Shown: positions 50,650 to 59,847, counted from the first letter of the stretch. The stretch: 64,000 nt of DNA from Thalassovita sp. (GCF_963691685.1 NZ_OY829290.1:3038001-3102000); one strand, 5' to 3'. Numbers and translations: made by a program. The notes: a model not told the origin generated them from the letters alone.

Positions 50650-51615
50650 TCAGAGCAGTTTCACCACATCTTTCATAAACGGATAGGCTGTGCAGGCCGG
50701 ATCGATCACCTGGCGTTGCAGGATCGGTTTCAGCACGGCGGCGGCCTGTTCCGGCATGTCCTGCAGGCTGCCGCGCCGCGCCAATAGGGAAATCCGCCGG
50801 GACAGCGGCTGGAACGGCAGCTCAAACACATCCAGTTGAGCGGCAAACCGGCGCGCGCGCATCAGCGCCAGCGGGGTCAGGATGGTCCAGCCCATGCCCT
50901 GCGCTACCAGCGCCAGAATGGCGTGATAGCTGTCCAGTTCAAAGCGGTGTGCCAGGGTCAGGTTCTGCCGCGCCAGATGCGCTGACAGGATACGGCCCAT
51001 GTGATGGCGGGTGGTGTAATGCACCAGCGGTTTGGCCTGCAGCTGCGGCAACAGATCGGCATCCGGGTCAAACATGCCTTTGCCGGCTGCCACCACAAAA
51101 CCGTCGCTGATCAGCGGATGCACCTCCATCCAGTCCGCCTCCTGCCCCATTTCGGCGGCGACGATCACATCCAGTGCCCGCGCTTCCAGCTGATCATAAA
51201 GAGTATGGCTGGCCCCGGTTTCCAGCTGGAACTGACACTGCTGCAGCTCATCCGCCAGATGGGTCAGCAACCGCGGGGTCACATCGGCCTCAAAATCCTC
51301 AATCATGCCAAGACGGAACCGGGTCAGCACCGCCATATCCGACATCGCCAATTCTGAGCGGGCAATCGCCGCCTCATTCAGGATGGTGCTGGCGCGGCGG
51401 CGAAACAGGTCGCCCGCCGGCGTCAGTGCCAGCGGCCGTGTGTTGCGCAAGAGCAGCGTGGTGCCAAGCGCGCCTTCCAGATTGGTGAGTTGCTGGCTGA
51501 CCGCCGAGGGGCTGGCCCCCAGCCGCCGGGCAGCGGCTGAGATCGATCCCTCTTCGGCGGTGGCCACAAAGACCTCAACGCCCCAAAGCGTGATGCGGCC
51601 GGGGCTGTCGACCAT
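50650..51615 (-). CDS. LysR-type regulator downstream of phaR
   Basis: 321 residues. N-terminal helix-turn-helix (about 10-68: EEGSISAAARRLGASPSAVSQQ) and a C-terminal effector domain. Its ATG follows the phaR stop with a single base between (TAA, G, ATG), so both are on one transcript. This suggests a second layer of control on the polyhydroxyalkanoate genes or on a linked carbon pathway. The ligand is unknown. Confidence 0.88.
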   Translation of the reverse strand: MVDSPGRITLWGVEVFVATAEEGSISAAARRLGASPSAVSQQLTNLEGALGTTLLLRNTRPLALTPAGDLFRRRASTILNEAAIARSELAMSDMAVLTRFRLGMIEDFEADVTPRLLTHLADELQQCQFQLETGASHTLYDQLEARALDVIVAAEMGQEADWMEVHPLISDGFVVAAGKGMFDPDADLLPQLQAKPLVHYTTRHHMGRILSAHLARQNLTLAHRFELDSYHAILALVAQGMGWTILTPLALMRARRFAAQLDVFELPFQPLSRRISLLARRGSLQDMPEQAAAVLKPILQRQVIDPACTAYPFMKDVVKLL

Positions 51616-51616
51616 C

Positions 51617-52189
51617 TTACTTGCCCAGTTTGCTCAGCTTGTCCTGCAGGTCGGCAAGCTGCTCTTTGATGGCGTCCAGATCTTCGGCCTCCTCGGCCTT
51701 CGCTGCGGGTTTTTCCGCCGTGCCGCCGCTCCAGCCGCCGGCAAGCCCCTGGCCCAGACCCTGGGTCATGGCCTTCATGAAGGCCTCTTGCTGCGCCTGC
51801 AACATTTCAAAGCCGGGCATATTGGCCATCGGGCTGGCCTTGGTCATGTTTTCCATCATCTTGGACTGACCGTCGCGCAGCATCTCAAATGAGGCCTGCA
51901 GGAACTGCGGCACCATGGATTCCGCCTGACTGGTATAGGTGCGCACCAGATCAGTCAGCACATTCACCGGCAGGATATTTTCCCCGCGGCTTTCATGTTC
52001 TGCAATGATTTGAAGCAGATACTGACGGGTCAGATCGTCGCCGGATTTCAGATCCACGATCTGAACCTCACGGCCATCACGGATGAAACCCGCGATATCT
52101 TCCAATGTTACGTAGTCGCTGGTCTCTGTGTTGTACAGACGACGACTGGCGTAGCGCTTGATCAAGAGCGGCTTGTTATCTTCTGCCAC
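51617..52189 (-). CDS. phaR: Polyhydroxyalkanoate synthesis repressor PhaR
   Basis: 190 residues from a GTG at 52189; GGGGAGGAA lies directly before it. A longer frame from ATG 52219 would include this ribosome site in the coding region and is rejected. The N-terminal PhaR DNA-binding domain (KRYASRRLYNTETSDYVTLED) and the following DUF-type PHB accumulation domain (LLQIIAEHESRGENILPV) are complete. PhaR represses phaP and itself and is released by binding to nascent PHA granules. It lies after phaP. Confidence 0.95.
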   Translation of the reverse strand: MAEDNKPLLIKRYASRRLYNTETSDYVTLEDIAGFIRDGREVQIVDLKSGDDLTRQYLLQIIAEHESRGENILPVNVLTDLVRTYTSQAESMVPQFLQASFEMLRDGQSKMMENMTKASPMANMPGFEMLQAQQEAFMKAMTQGLGQGLAGGWSGGTAEKPAAKAEEAEDLDAIKEQLADLQDKLSKLGK

Positions 52190-52246
52190 TTGTTTCCTCC
52201 CCAAAATGCAGCACTGCAAAAAACTCTATGCGAGCGCAGAAAAAAA

Positions 52247-52277
52247 AGAAAGAGCGGGCTTCGTTAGCCCGCTCTGG
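52247..52277 (-). terminator. Terminator between phaP and phaR
   Basis: AGAGCGGGCT (52251-52260) and AGCCCGCTCT (52266-52275) form a perfect 10-bp stem around TCGTT. On the minus strand it is followed by TTCTTTTTTTT, so it terminates phaP and separates its abundant message from phaR. Confidence 0.9.
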
Positions 52278-52330
52278 ACACATCTGGGAGGGAGGAGCGA
52301 TGTGTCAAAGTCTGTCTTTGGGAGGACAGA

Positions 52331-52774
52331 TTATTTGGCGGCTGCCTTTTTGGCAGCGGCAGTGGCGTCTTTGGCGGCTTTTTGAACCGCGGCCGAGGCC
52401 TCTTCGCTCATGTCTTTGCCGGCAGCCATCATCAGCTCAACAGTTTCGGTCTGCAGTTTTTTCGCAATCTCAGCGAAAGCAGCCATGTTTTCCGCAGCGG
52501 TTTCTGCCTGAGCCGAGGCAAAGTCACCCAGAGCTTTGGCGTAATCGGCCGGCTCTTCTTTGACTTTGGCAACATCACCCAGTTTGGACAGGGTGTCTTT
52601 GGTCCATTTCGAGGACAGCTCCGAGGATTTCTCGGCAGCGGCCAACGCGGCGCTGGTCAGCTTTTCGTTCAGCGACGCCTGGGTTTTGAAGGCATCTTCA
52701 ACGGCTTTGGTGTCCACTGGGAAGGCACCCATCATGTCTTTCATGATCGCGGTAAAATCTTGCGCTTTGGTCAT
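52331..52774 (-). CDS. phaP: Phasin
   Basis: 147 residues, nearly all helical and Ala/Lys/Glu-rich, with a C-terminal AAKDATAAAKKAAAK tail. The N-terminal MTKAQDFTAIMKDMMGAFP and central ASLNEKLTSAALAAAEKSSELSS stretches match alphaproteobacterial phasins that coat PHA granules. Two PhaR operators lie 68-106 bases upstream of the start, and its own terminator follows. Confidence 0.93.
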   Translation of the reverse strand: MTKAQDFTAIMKDMMGAFPVDTKAVEDAFKTQASLNEKLTSAALAAAEKSSELSSKWTKDTLSKLGDVAKVKEEPADYAKALGDFASAQAETAAENMAAFAEIAKKLQTETVELMMAAGKDMSEEASAAVQKAAKDATAAAKKAAAK

Positions 52775-52841
52775 AATTCAAATCCTTTGCCTCGCCCCGC
52801 AGGGCATCAGGGTTTCTCTGCACTTGCAAACAATATGCATG

Positions 52842-52880
52842 CTGCACCGCAGCAAATCAAGTATTTTTGCTGCGGTGCAG
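52842..52880. promoter_or_regulatory. Two PhaR operators upstream of phaP
   Basis: CTGCACCGCAG (52842-52852) and CTGCGGTGCAG (52870-52880) both match CTGC-N3-GCAG, the PhaR site described for Rhodobacter/Paracoccus. They are 28 bases apart and lie 68-106 bases before the phaP ATG. Confidence 0.8.
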
Positions 52881-52904
52881 AAAATCCCTTTTTGAGATTT
52901 GAAA

Positions 52905-54698
52905 TCAGATACTTGCCTTAACGGCAACATAGGTTCCCGGGGCAGGCTCCATCGCGTCATATCCCGAATCACCGGGGATCCGGGCCGGAACCATCTTGCC
53001 TGACCGCTTCTTCAGCCAAGCCTCCCAGCGGGGCCACCAGCTGCCTTGATGGAACTTGGCCTCGGCCATCCAATCGTCTGCATCCTTGCTGAGGTCAGTG
53101 TTGGTATAGTGGCCGTACTTCTTCTTGCTGGGCGGGTTCACGATCCCTGCGATATGGCCCGATTGGCTGACGATGAAGCTTTTGTTTTTTGAACCCGTCT
53201 GCTGGAACCCGCGATAGCAGTCCTTCCAGCGGGCAATGTGATCGGTTTCGCAGGTGATCGACATCAGCGGCACCTCAACATCACGCACATGTAGCGTTTC
53301 GCCCAGGATCTTATAACCGCGGGTGACAAAATCGTTTCGCTGACACAGCGACCGCAGATATTGCATCACCATCTTGCCCGGCAGGTTCGACCCATCACCG
53401 TTCCAATAAAGCAGATCAAAGGCCGGTGGCGCCTCGCCCATCATGTAGCTTTTGATGGCGGGGCCGTAGATCAGATCGTTGGAGCGCAGGAAACTCATGG
53501 TGCGCCCCATGATGAAGCTGCGCAAGATGCCCTGCGCCTCCACTTCCAGCTCGATCCCGTCAACGAAGTCATCCTGCAGGAAGGGCGTGAACTCCCCCTG
53601 ATCGTCAAAATCCGTCAGCGCGGTGAAGAAGGTGGCCGATTTGACCGAGGTGTCACCGCGTTTCTTCAGCAACGCCAGCGTCAGATGCAGCGTGGTCCCG
53701 GCGATACAATAGCCCACGGCATTCACCTGCTTTTCGCCAGTGATCTCTTTCACGACGCGAAACGCTTCCAGATAGCCCTGCTCAATATAATCCTCCATCC
53801 CCACGTCTTTGTCCTCGGGACGGGGATTGAACCAGCTGACCACAAACAGCGTGTAACCCTGATCGGTGATCCAGCGGATCAGGCTGTTTTGTTCCTTCAG
53901 ATCAAGCACGTAGAACTTGTTGATCCAGGGCGGGAAGATCACCAGCGGCGTTGCATGCACCTGATCGGTGGTCGGGGCATATTGGATCAGTTCCATGATC
54001 TGGTTGCGATAAACCACCGATCCTTCGGCCGTGGCGACATTTCGCCCCAGCTCAAAGGCGCTGTCATCAGCCAGCCGCACCAGCATCTCACCTTCATTGG
54101 CTTCCAGATCCGCCACAAGGTTTTCCAGCCCCTTCACCAGGCTTTCGCCTTCGGTCTCCACAGCGCGTTCCAGCGCATCGGGGTTGGTGCCGAGGAAGTT
54201 GGTCGGCGACATCATGTCAACGATCTGCTGCGCAAAGTAATCCAGCCGCGCCCGATCCGTGGCGGTCAGACCATCGACGTTTTCGACGGCGGTGCGGATT
54301 GCCTCCGCATTCAGCATATATTGCTGTTTTACATAGTTAAAATAGGGGTGCGTCTGCCAAAGGGGATTGGCAAAACGGCGATCGGTCGGGGTGGTATCTT
54401 CGGGCGCTTCCAGCTTGCCTTTGGCCAGGGCTTGGCTGGCCTCAAGGTAGTGTTTGACCGAATTGCCCCAAAACTCCAGCTGGTTTTCGAACAGTTTCGC
54501 CGGGTCCTGCAACATGCCCGACCAATACTGCGTTGCCGCTTTGACAAAGACATCCTGATCCGGGCCGCTCAGCTGTGCGTTGGCCGGATTTCTCTTGGAC
54601 AGGGCACTCATAAACCGGTGCGAGAGGTCCTCAACCTTGGCCAAATTGGCCTCCAGACGCTCCAAATTTTCGCCCTGCAGCCCCTCTTTTGTTGTCAT
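52905..54698 (-). CDS. phaC: Class I polyhydroxyalkanoate synthase
   Basis: 597 residues, typical class I length. The lipase-like box GYCIAG holds the nucleophilic Cys at residue 331; Asp lies in ALTDFDDQGE-type context and the general-base His in SGHIAGIVNPP near 520. It polymerises (R)-3-hydroxyacyl-CoA, usually 3-hydroxybutyryl-CoA, into PHA granules. It is divergent from phaZ across a 142-base gap that holds a PhaR operator, and upstream of phaP-phaR on the same strand. Confidence 0.97.
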   Translation of the reverse strand: MTTKEGLQGENLERLEANLAKVEDLSHRFMSALSKRNPANAQLSGPDQDVFVKAATQYWSGMLQDPAKLFENQLEFWGNSVKHYLEASQALAKGKLEAPEDTTPTDRRFANPLWQTHPYFNYVKQQYMLNAEAIRTAVENVDGLTATDRARLDYFAQQIVDMMSPTNFLGTNPDALERAVETEGESLVKGLENLVADLEANEGEMLVRLADDSAFELGRNVATAEGSVVYRNQIMELIQYAPTTDQVHATPLVIFPPWINKFYVLDLKEQNSLIRWITDQGYTLFVVSWFNPRPEDKDVGMEDYIEQGYLEAFRVVKEITGEKQVNAVGYCIAGTTLHLTLALLKKRGDTSVKSATFFTALTDFDDQGEFTPFLQDDFVDGIELEVEAQGILRSFIMGRTMSFLRSNDLIYGPAIKSYMMGEAPPAFDLLYWNGDGSNLPGKMVMQYLRSLCQRNDFVTRGYKILGETLHVRDVEVPLMSITCETDHIARWKDCYRGFQQTGSKNKSFIVSQSGHIAGIVNPPSKKKYGHYTNTDLSKDADDWMAEAKFHQGSWWPRWEAWLKKRSGKMVPARIPGDSGYDAMEPAPGTYVAVKASI

Positions 54699-54722
54699 AT
54701 TAACGAATCCCCCTTAACTTCG

Positions 54723-54733
54723 CTGCTATGCAG
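54723..54733. promoter_or_regulatory. PhaR operator between phaC and phaZ
   Basis: CTGCTATGCAG matches CTGC-N3-GCAG and lies 25 bases upstream of the phaC start. Because the region is divergent it may also affect phaZ. Confidence 0.7.
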
Positions 54734-54840
54734 CATTTAATGTTCGCTGAAAATGTGTCGTTGTTATAAACATCCGCAGGGTTGGGATAACGACCACAGG
54801 CATCGGGGAAACCCGCACCGGACCAGCTAAGGAGACGCGC

Positions 54841-56154
54841 ATGCGCTACATGGCCACGTACGATCTTATGGAAACTTTCCGTAATACGAACCAATGGCTT
54901 GGTGCCTCCGCCTTGTCCCTCGCATCTTATCCGGTTTTTGCCATGGTGCCAAATCCCGCCCTCCAATGGATGGCAGCTTGGGGCGAAGTCACCGAGAGGA
55001 CATTTCAGCGCATGGTGACCAAGCCCGACTGGGGCATCCATTCGTTCACCTGTGATGACGGCAAGGACCATCTGGTCAATATTGAGACCGTAGTTGAGGG
55101 CGATTTTGGCGATCTGATCCATTTTCAGGTCATGGGCCGGGACACCAAACCGCGCAAAGTTCTGCTGGTCGCGCCGATGTCCGGCCACTACGCCACGTTG
55201 CTGCGCTCCACCGTGATCTCCCTGCTGCCTGACTGTGAGGTCTATATCACCGATTGGCACAATGCGCGTGATATCCCGGTTTCGGCCGGTAAGTTCGATA
55301 TTGAGGATTATACCCTCTATCTTGTTGATTATATGCGCCATTTGGGCCCAGACACCCATGTGATCGCAGTCTGCCAGCCAGCACCGCTGACGCTGGCCGC
55401 CACCGCCTATCTGGCCGGTGAGGAACCCGAGGCACAGCCGCGCTCACTGACCCTGATCGGCGGCCCGATTGACCCGGACGCCACCCCGACCGATGTGACA
55501 GATTTCGGCAACCGCGTCACCATGGGCCAGCTGGAGGAAACGATGATCCAGCGCGTGGGCTTCAAGTACAAAGGTGTGGGCCGCATGGTCTACCCCGGCC
55601 TGCTGCAGCTGGCCTCGTTCATGTCGATGAACGGCGAGCGGCACTCCAAAGCATTTTCCGATCAGATTCAACGCGTTATGAAGGGCGAAGCCTCAGACCA
55701 TGACGCCCACAACCGCTTCTACGATGAATACCTGGCGGTGATGGATATGACGGCAGAGTTCTACCTCTCGACGGTCGAGCGGATCTTCAAAAACTGCGAA
55801 ATCGCCAAAAACGAATTCACCATCGAAGGCAAACACGTCGACATCGGCAAGATCACAACGGTGGCGGTGAAAACCGTTGAAGGGGCAAATGACGATATCT
55901 CCGCGCCCGGCCAATGTGTTGCGGCGCTGGATCTATGCACCGGTCTGCCGGATGAGAAAAAAGCCAGCCATGTGGAACCTGGTGCAGGTCACTACGGAAT
56001 CTTTGCCGGCAAGAGCTGGCGGAACAACATCCGACCGCTGGTGCTGGAGTTTATTGATGCAAATGCCGGCCCAAAACCGGGTGGCGGTGCGAAAAAGAAA
56101 AAGGCAGCTGCGCAAAAATCAGGCAAGGCGCCCGCGCACAAGGCAGCCAAGTAA
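54841..56154 (+). CDS. phaZ: Intracellular polyhydroxyalkanoate depolymerase
   Basis: 437 residues from ATG 54841 with AAGGAG upstream. The nucleophile is Cys 178 in VIAVCQPAP, in place of the Ser of extracellular enzymes, as known for intracellular PhaZ. The LIGGPIDPD and GHYGIFAGKSWR segments are conserved. It mobilises stored PHA to hydroxyacids. The last 25 residues are Lys/Ala-rich (GGGAKKKKAAAQ onward), an extension resembling phasin or DNA-binding tails and absent from the catalytic core. Confidence 0.95.
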   Translation: MRYMATYDLMETFRNTNQWLGASALSLASYPVFAMVPNPALQWMAAWGEVTERTFQRMVTKPDWGIHSFTCDDGKDHLVNIETVVEGDFGDLIHFQVMGRDTKPRKVLLVAPMSGHYATLLRSTVISLLPDCEVYITDWHNARDIPVSAGKFDIEDYTLYLVDYMRHLGPDTHVIAVCQPAPLTLAATAYLAGEEPEAQPRSLTLIGGPIDPDATPTDVTDFGNRVTMGQLEETMIQRVGFKYKGVGRMVYPGLLQLASFMSMNGERHSKAFSDQIQRVMKGEASDHDAHNRFYDEYLAVMDMTAEFYLSTVERIFKNCEIAKNEFTIEGKHVDIGKITTVAVKTVEGANDDISAPGQCVAALDLCTGLPDEKKASHVEPGAGHYGIFAGKSWRNNIRPLVLEFIDANAGPKPGGGAKKKKAAAQKSGKAPAHKAAK

Positions 56155-56216
56155 CGCCTCAAGGCCTAGGTTTAACCGAATTGCATCAAGACCAGTCTGC
56201 GCTGGCCTTTTGCATG

Positions 56217-56456
56217 TTACTCTTTGTCATCCCAGACCTTTTGGCGCAGCCAGGACCAGACCGGTTGAATATCCAACATGGCAATCGCCACCCCCAGTGG
56301 CAGCATCCAAAAGCCAACAACCGGTAAAAACCCAACCACCCCGCAGGCCATCAAAAACAGCCCCAGGATCAGGCGCACCCCGGGGGGAACGTTCATACGC
56401 ACCCAATGGCGAAACGCTTCGAATCTGTCCCGCCAGGTTTTCGGATCGTCAGCCAA
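56217..56456 (-). CDS. Small two-helix membrane protein
   Basis: 79 residues. Two hydrophobic helices at about 26-45 and 48-62 (LILGLFLMACGVVGFLPVV, MLPLGVAIAMLDI) with a Trp-rich basic C-terminus (WSWLRQKVWDDKE). It is similar in plan to PGPGW-type membrane proteins but I cannot assign it firmly. Function unknown. Confidence 0.72.
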   Translation of the reverse strand: MADDPKTWRDRFEAFRHWVRMNVPPGVRLILGLFLMACGVVGFLPVVGFWMLPLGVAIAMLDIQPVWSWLRQKVWDDKE

Positions 56457-56496
56457 AGCGTTCCCTTCCGGCGTATTGGTTTGTCACACGGCCCTT

Positions 56497-57213
56497 TTAC
56501 GCCGTCAGAACAAAGGGTTGTCCCATCCAGCTGCGCAGCGCATCGGTCACCTGTTCAGGTTGCTCCCAGGTTGGCAGGTGCCCTGCCCTTTCGATGATGC
56601 GCAACTCCGCATAGGGGATCAACTCTGCCATAAACTGGTGCCGTTTCACCGGGGTCAAGCCATCCTCAGCCCCGCACATGACCAAAGCCGGACATTTACA
56701 GCGCCGCAGCGCGGATTGCAGATCACGCCGCCGCTGCAGGGCGCGCGACTGGCGAATAAACACCTCAGCGCCTTGATCAGCGGCCATCGCATAAAACCGG
56801 TTGAGCACCGTCATCCGGTCAGGCCCCTGCGCCAAAAACTCAGGCCGCATCATTTCACGCAACACATCGTCCAACCGACCCGAGCGCGCGGCGATGATCC
56901 AGGGTTCATAGATCGTTGCGGACTGCGGTGTTTCCGCCAGCGGGTTCGTATCCAGCAGAGCAATACGGCTGACCCGATCCGGCGCGCGCCGCAAAATCTC
57001 CATCGCGACGATGCCGCCCATGGACAGCCCGACCAGCGCAAACTTTTCCGGCAGTTGCGCCAACAAACCCTGCGCAATCGTCTCAATACTGTCGCCAACA
57101 GTAATAGGCGCAACAGTGACTGCACGCTCACGTCCCAGGGTCGTGATCTGAGGTTCAAAAATGCGTGCATCGCACATCATACCCGGCAGGAAAACGATCG
57201 GTTCAAGCGTCAT
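56497..57213 (-). CDS. Alpha/beta hydrolase
   Basis: 238 residues. Nucleophile elbow GLSMGGIVA near residue 72, catalytic Asp region CGAEDGLTP and His in ERAGHLP near 217. Resembles 3-oxoadipate enol-lactonase or BioH-like hydrolases in size, but the substrate cannot be named. It is the first of three alpha/beta hydrolases in this 3-kb stretch, not overlapping its neighbours. Confidence 0.88.
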   Translation of the reverse strand: MTLEPIVFLPGMMCDARIFEPQITTLGRERAVTVAPITVGDSIETIAQGLLAQLPEKFALVGLSMGGIVAMEILRRAPDRVSRIALLDTNPLAETPQSATIYEPWIIAARSGRLDDVLREMMRPEFLAQGPDRMTVLNRFYAMAADQGAEVFIRQSRALQRRRDLQSALRRCKCPALVMCGAEDGLTPVKRHQFMAELIPYAELRIIERAGHLPTWEQPEQVTDALRSWMGQPFVLTA

Positions 57214-57389
57214 AAGAAACCAAGATTTTCATCATCTTTCCCAAGTGTTACGCATGCACATCTCGTCACGCACACTTAGCCTGCGCCGACACCTTGCTGC
57301 TGTCAATGGCGCAATAAGTGCCACGCGTTACACCTTGCCTCTTCCGGGTGAATGACACCTGTCGGGCCTCGGGAGCCTTAGTTGCACCA

Positions 57390-57854
57390 TCATCCATTCT
57401 GATGCCCGTTCCAACAGAACGCGCCTTCTGGAGACAGTGCTGAGAAGGGGTTATGCGCAACCTCCCATAGGTGGCCCTCAGGATCAGCAAAATACCCGTG
57501 ATATCCGCCCCAAAACACCTCAGCCGGTTCTTTTACTATTCTCGCGCCCGCTGTCTTCGCCGCCGCGATCACGTGATCTACCTCTGCCCGGTCGCGTGTA
57601 TTGTAGCCCAACGTGATCGCGCCATAGCGCGGGTCATTCGGGCCAACGTGCGCAGGATGTAGTTGCCCCTCATTTACGCCCAAATCTTCTGCCAGCGCGG
57701 CTAAAGGATAAAGACCAAGCACCTGCGACAACAGATCAAAAGCAACTATACCCTCCTGTGTTTGCACCCGGCGCCAGCCGAGCTTTTCATAAAATTCCGT
57801 TTGTGTTTCAACGTTCTGACAGCCGAGTGTGACCAAAGAAATTCGCTGTTCCAC
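57390..57854 (-). CDS. VOC family protein (glyoxalase/dioxygenase fold)
   Basis: 154 residues from a GTG at 57854, chosen because GGAGG lies five bases upstream; an ATG at 57887 would place that site inside the gene. Single VOC domain with paired beta-alpha-beta motifs (ISLVTLGCQNVETQTEFYEKLGW, GYHGYFADPEGHLWEVAHNP). The second carries a metal-ligand Glu in LWEVAHN. Function unknown; typically a lactoylglutathione-lyase-like protein. Confidence 0.85.
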   Translation of the reverse strand: MEQRISLVTLGCQNVETQTEFYEKLGWRRVQTQEGIVAFDLLSQVLGLYPLAALAEDLGVNEGQLHPAHVGPNDPRYGAITLGYNTRDRAEVDHVIAAAKTAGARIVKEPAEVFWGGYHGYFADPEGHLWEVAHNPFSALSPEGAFCWNGHQNG

Positions 57855-57917
57855 AACATCCTCCAATTCAAAATACACAAAGAACATTAAGGGAACATTA
57901 ATGATTCGGCGATAGGT

Positions 57918-58889
57918 TCAATTCAAGGTCAGCGCCCAGTTGATCAGGGCGTCTGTGACCGCGGGCGTTGCATCGGGGCTCATGATGTCACCGGCAATCA
58001 CATGACGATCCGGATCGTCCTGCGGGCCGGGTTTGGGATGAAAAACTGACACGGGACCGCCCCAACGGGCGGTAACTTCTGCGGTGCGATCCGCCCGAAC
58101 CACCTGGTCATCCGGGTGGAATATAAACAACGCCGGCGTTGCGATATCCGCGTGATCCACCTGCCAGGCCGCGCGGGTCACCGCAGCCATCGGGAAGACT
58201 GCAGTGGTGGGATACTGTGTCGTCCAATCCGCTGCATGCGCGTCATTTCGGGGTGTAAACCCGCGCTCGTGCCCGGCCAAGACCGGCAACCAATGGCGCG
58301 CGGCTGGCCAAGTTAAAAGAGGAGCGGCGGCGTTATTCACGCCGAAGTTTGGTGAGATAAACGCCGCAGCCGCCAAAGAGTGAGAATGCACCGGATCAGC
58401 CGCAATCAAGGTTGCCAAGCTGCCCCCGGTCGATGTGGAAAGGAGGAGAACCTTTGACCCAATGCGACGCCCGATGGCCATCGCTTCTTGTATGTCATAG
58501 ATCCACTGATCCGCCCGTGCCGCGCCCAGCGCTGCACCATCGCGGCCATGACCACGCAACCGGGTGTAGTAGAGATTTGCGCCAAGCGCCTGCGCTAGCG
58601 TTTCGGGAATTGGCTGAACCTCCACAGCGGAGGCCGAAAACCCATGCACGTAGACAATGGCCCAAGGCGTCTGCTGCTCTGGCGCAGCAGCCCAGATCAC
58701 CCGTTTTCCTGCGCCGGGACGGATCCCGTCAACCTGGGCTTCGCTCGCCTCCAAATAGGTATCAACACCGTTATCCAAAACGCTGGCATCAAATGCGCGC
58801 TCCGGTGAGAGCGACTCGTAAGGTCCAAACACCCATAGAGCCGCCACAACTGCGGCGGCCCCGATCAGATATTTTGCGCCGCGTTTCAC
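57918..58889 (-). CDS. Membrane-anchored alpha/beta hydrolase
   Basis: 323 residues. An N-terminal hydrophobic segment (about 7-22) anchors or exports the protein. The nucleophile elbow reads LSTSTGGSL, with Ser replacing the first Gly of the usual GxSxG. YVHGFSAS is the oxyanion region, HPDDQVV the acid and DRHVIAG the His segment. It overlaps the upstream hydrolase gene by four bases, so the two hydrolases are co-translated. Confidence 0.86.
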   Translation of the reverse strand: MKRGAKYLIGAAAVVAALWVFGPYESLSPERAFDASVLDNGVDTYLEASEAQVDGIRPGAGKRVIWAAAPEQQTPWAIVYVHGFSASAVEVQPIPETLAQALGANLYYTRLRGHGRDGAALGAARADQWIYDIQEAMAIGRRIGSKVLLLSTSTGGSLATLIAADPVHSHSLAAAAFISPNFGVNNAAAPLLTWPAARHWLPVLAGHERGFTPRNDAHAADWTTQYPTTAVFPMAAVTRAAWQVDHADIATPALFIFHPDDQVVRADRTAEVTARWGGPVSVFHPKPGPQDDPDRHVIAGDIMSPDATPAVTDALINWALTLN

Positions 58890-59629
58890 TGGCCGCCGTT
58901 CAACACGTCTGCGACCGAGGTCTCAATCAGCGTCAGGCATTCTGGCGTCGAAAACCGGTGGTCCGCCCCTTTGACAAGCGTGAGGCGCATGTCGTCGCCA
59001 CTGGCGTGGTCCAACAGTTTGATCGCAGTTTCGGTGGAAACGGCACTGTCGTCCGTGCCTTGCAGGAATCGCACTGGGAACGGCAATTCAAGCGGCGCGC
59101 GTAGCACCAGCCGATCACGACCTTCTTCGATCAACCGTTTCGAAATGATGTAGTCCTCATCGTAGTCGGACGGCAGGGTGACAAAGCCTTGGCTTTCCAA
59201 CATCGCTTTCTGCTCATCCGTGAAACTGGCCCAATAGCCGTCCTCAGTGAAATCCGGCGCCGCGGCGATTGTGACCATACCTGCCAGCCGTTCCGGCCGG
59301 GCGCGCGCCAGCAGGAGAGCCTGCCAACCGCCCATCGAACTGCCCACCACCACAATCGGCCCGTCGATCAGCTGATCGATCACGGCCAATGTGTCCTCGT
59401 GCCAATCCCCGATGGCGCCGTCCTGAAACCGCCCTGAACTTGCGCCGTGACCTGAATAGTCAAACCGTAGAAAGGCCTGACCTCGGGCTTCGGCCCAGGC
59501 CTCCAGATGGGCGGCTTTTGTGCCTTCCATGTCGGACTTCAGTCCCGAACAGAACACCACTGTCGGGCCAGTGCCGGGGGTGTGGTGATAGGCGATCTTG
59601 CGGCCCTGTTCGGTTTCGAGAATTTGCAT
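58886..59629 (-). CDS. Alpha/beta hydrolase (serine aminopeptidase/ABHD10-like)
   Basis: 247 residues from ATG 59629 (GGAG upstream). Elbow VVGSSMGGWQALL near residue 98, acid GTDDSAVS near 190 and His KGADHRFS near 222 form a complete triad. The HxGxxG-equivalent FRFDYSGHG segment fits the ABHD10/Hydrolase_4 group of thioesterases. It begins a two-gene hydrolase operon. Confidence 0.88.
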   Translation of the reverse strand: MQILETEQGRKIAYHHTPGTGPTVVFCSGLKSDMEGTKAAHLEAWAEARGQAFLRFDYSGHGASSGRFQDGAIGDWHEDTLAVIDQLIDGPIVVVGSSMGGWQALLLARARPERLAGMVTIAAAPDFTEDGYWASFTDEQKAMLESQGFVTLPSDYDEDYIISKRLIEEGRDRLVLRAPLELPFPVRFLQGTDDSAVSTETAIKLLDHASGDDMRLTLVKGADHRFSTPECLTLIETSVADVLNGGQ

Positions 59630-59847
59630 AGTGGTCTCCAAGTCTTTGGCAGCCAAGATAGTCTGATCGCCCCCTATGGGAAGCGGTTTCTGCGCCATTG
59701 ACCCAACGATGTACTAAGCAGGCCGTGCGCAACGGTGCGTTCTTTTCAGATCCGCTCAAGCTGGCTCCTTCATAGGACTAGCGCGGGGCGACGTGAGGCA
59801 ACGGTGCTGCATTGTGCAACATCCCACTCAACACCTCTTAACACCCA

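Noticed and set aside
52190..52219. Longer PhaR from ATG 52219
   Set aside because: The extra codons contain the GGGGAGGAA ribosome site that serves GTG 52189, and the PhaR family starts near the latter.
53361..54740. Plus-strand open frame of 459 codons opposite phaC
   Set aside because: Antisense to a well-supported phaC; no recognisable domain; composition of a shadow.
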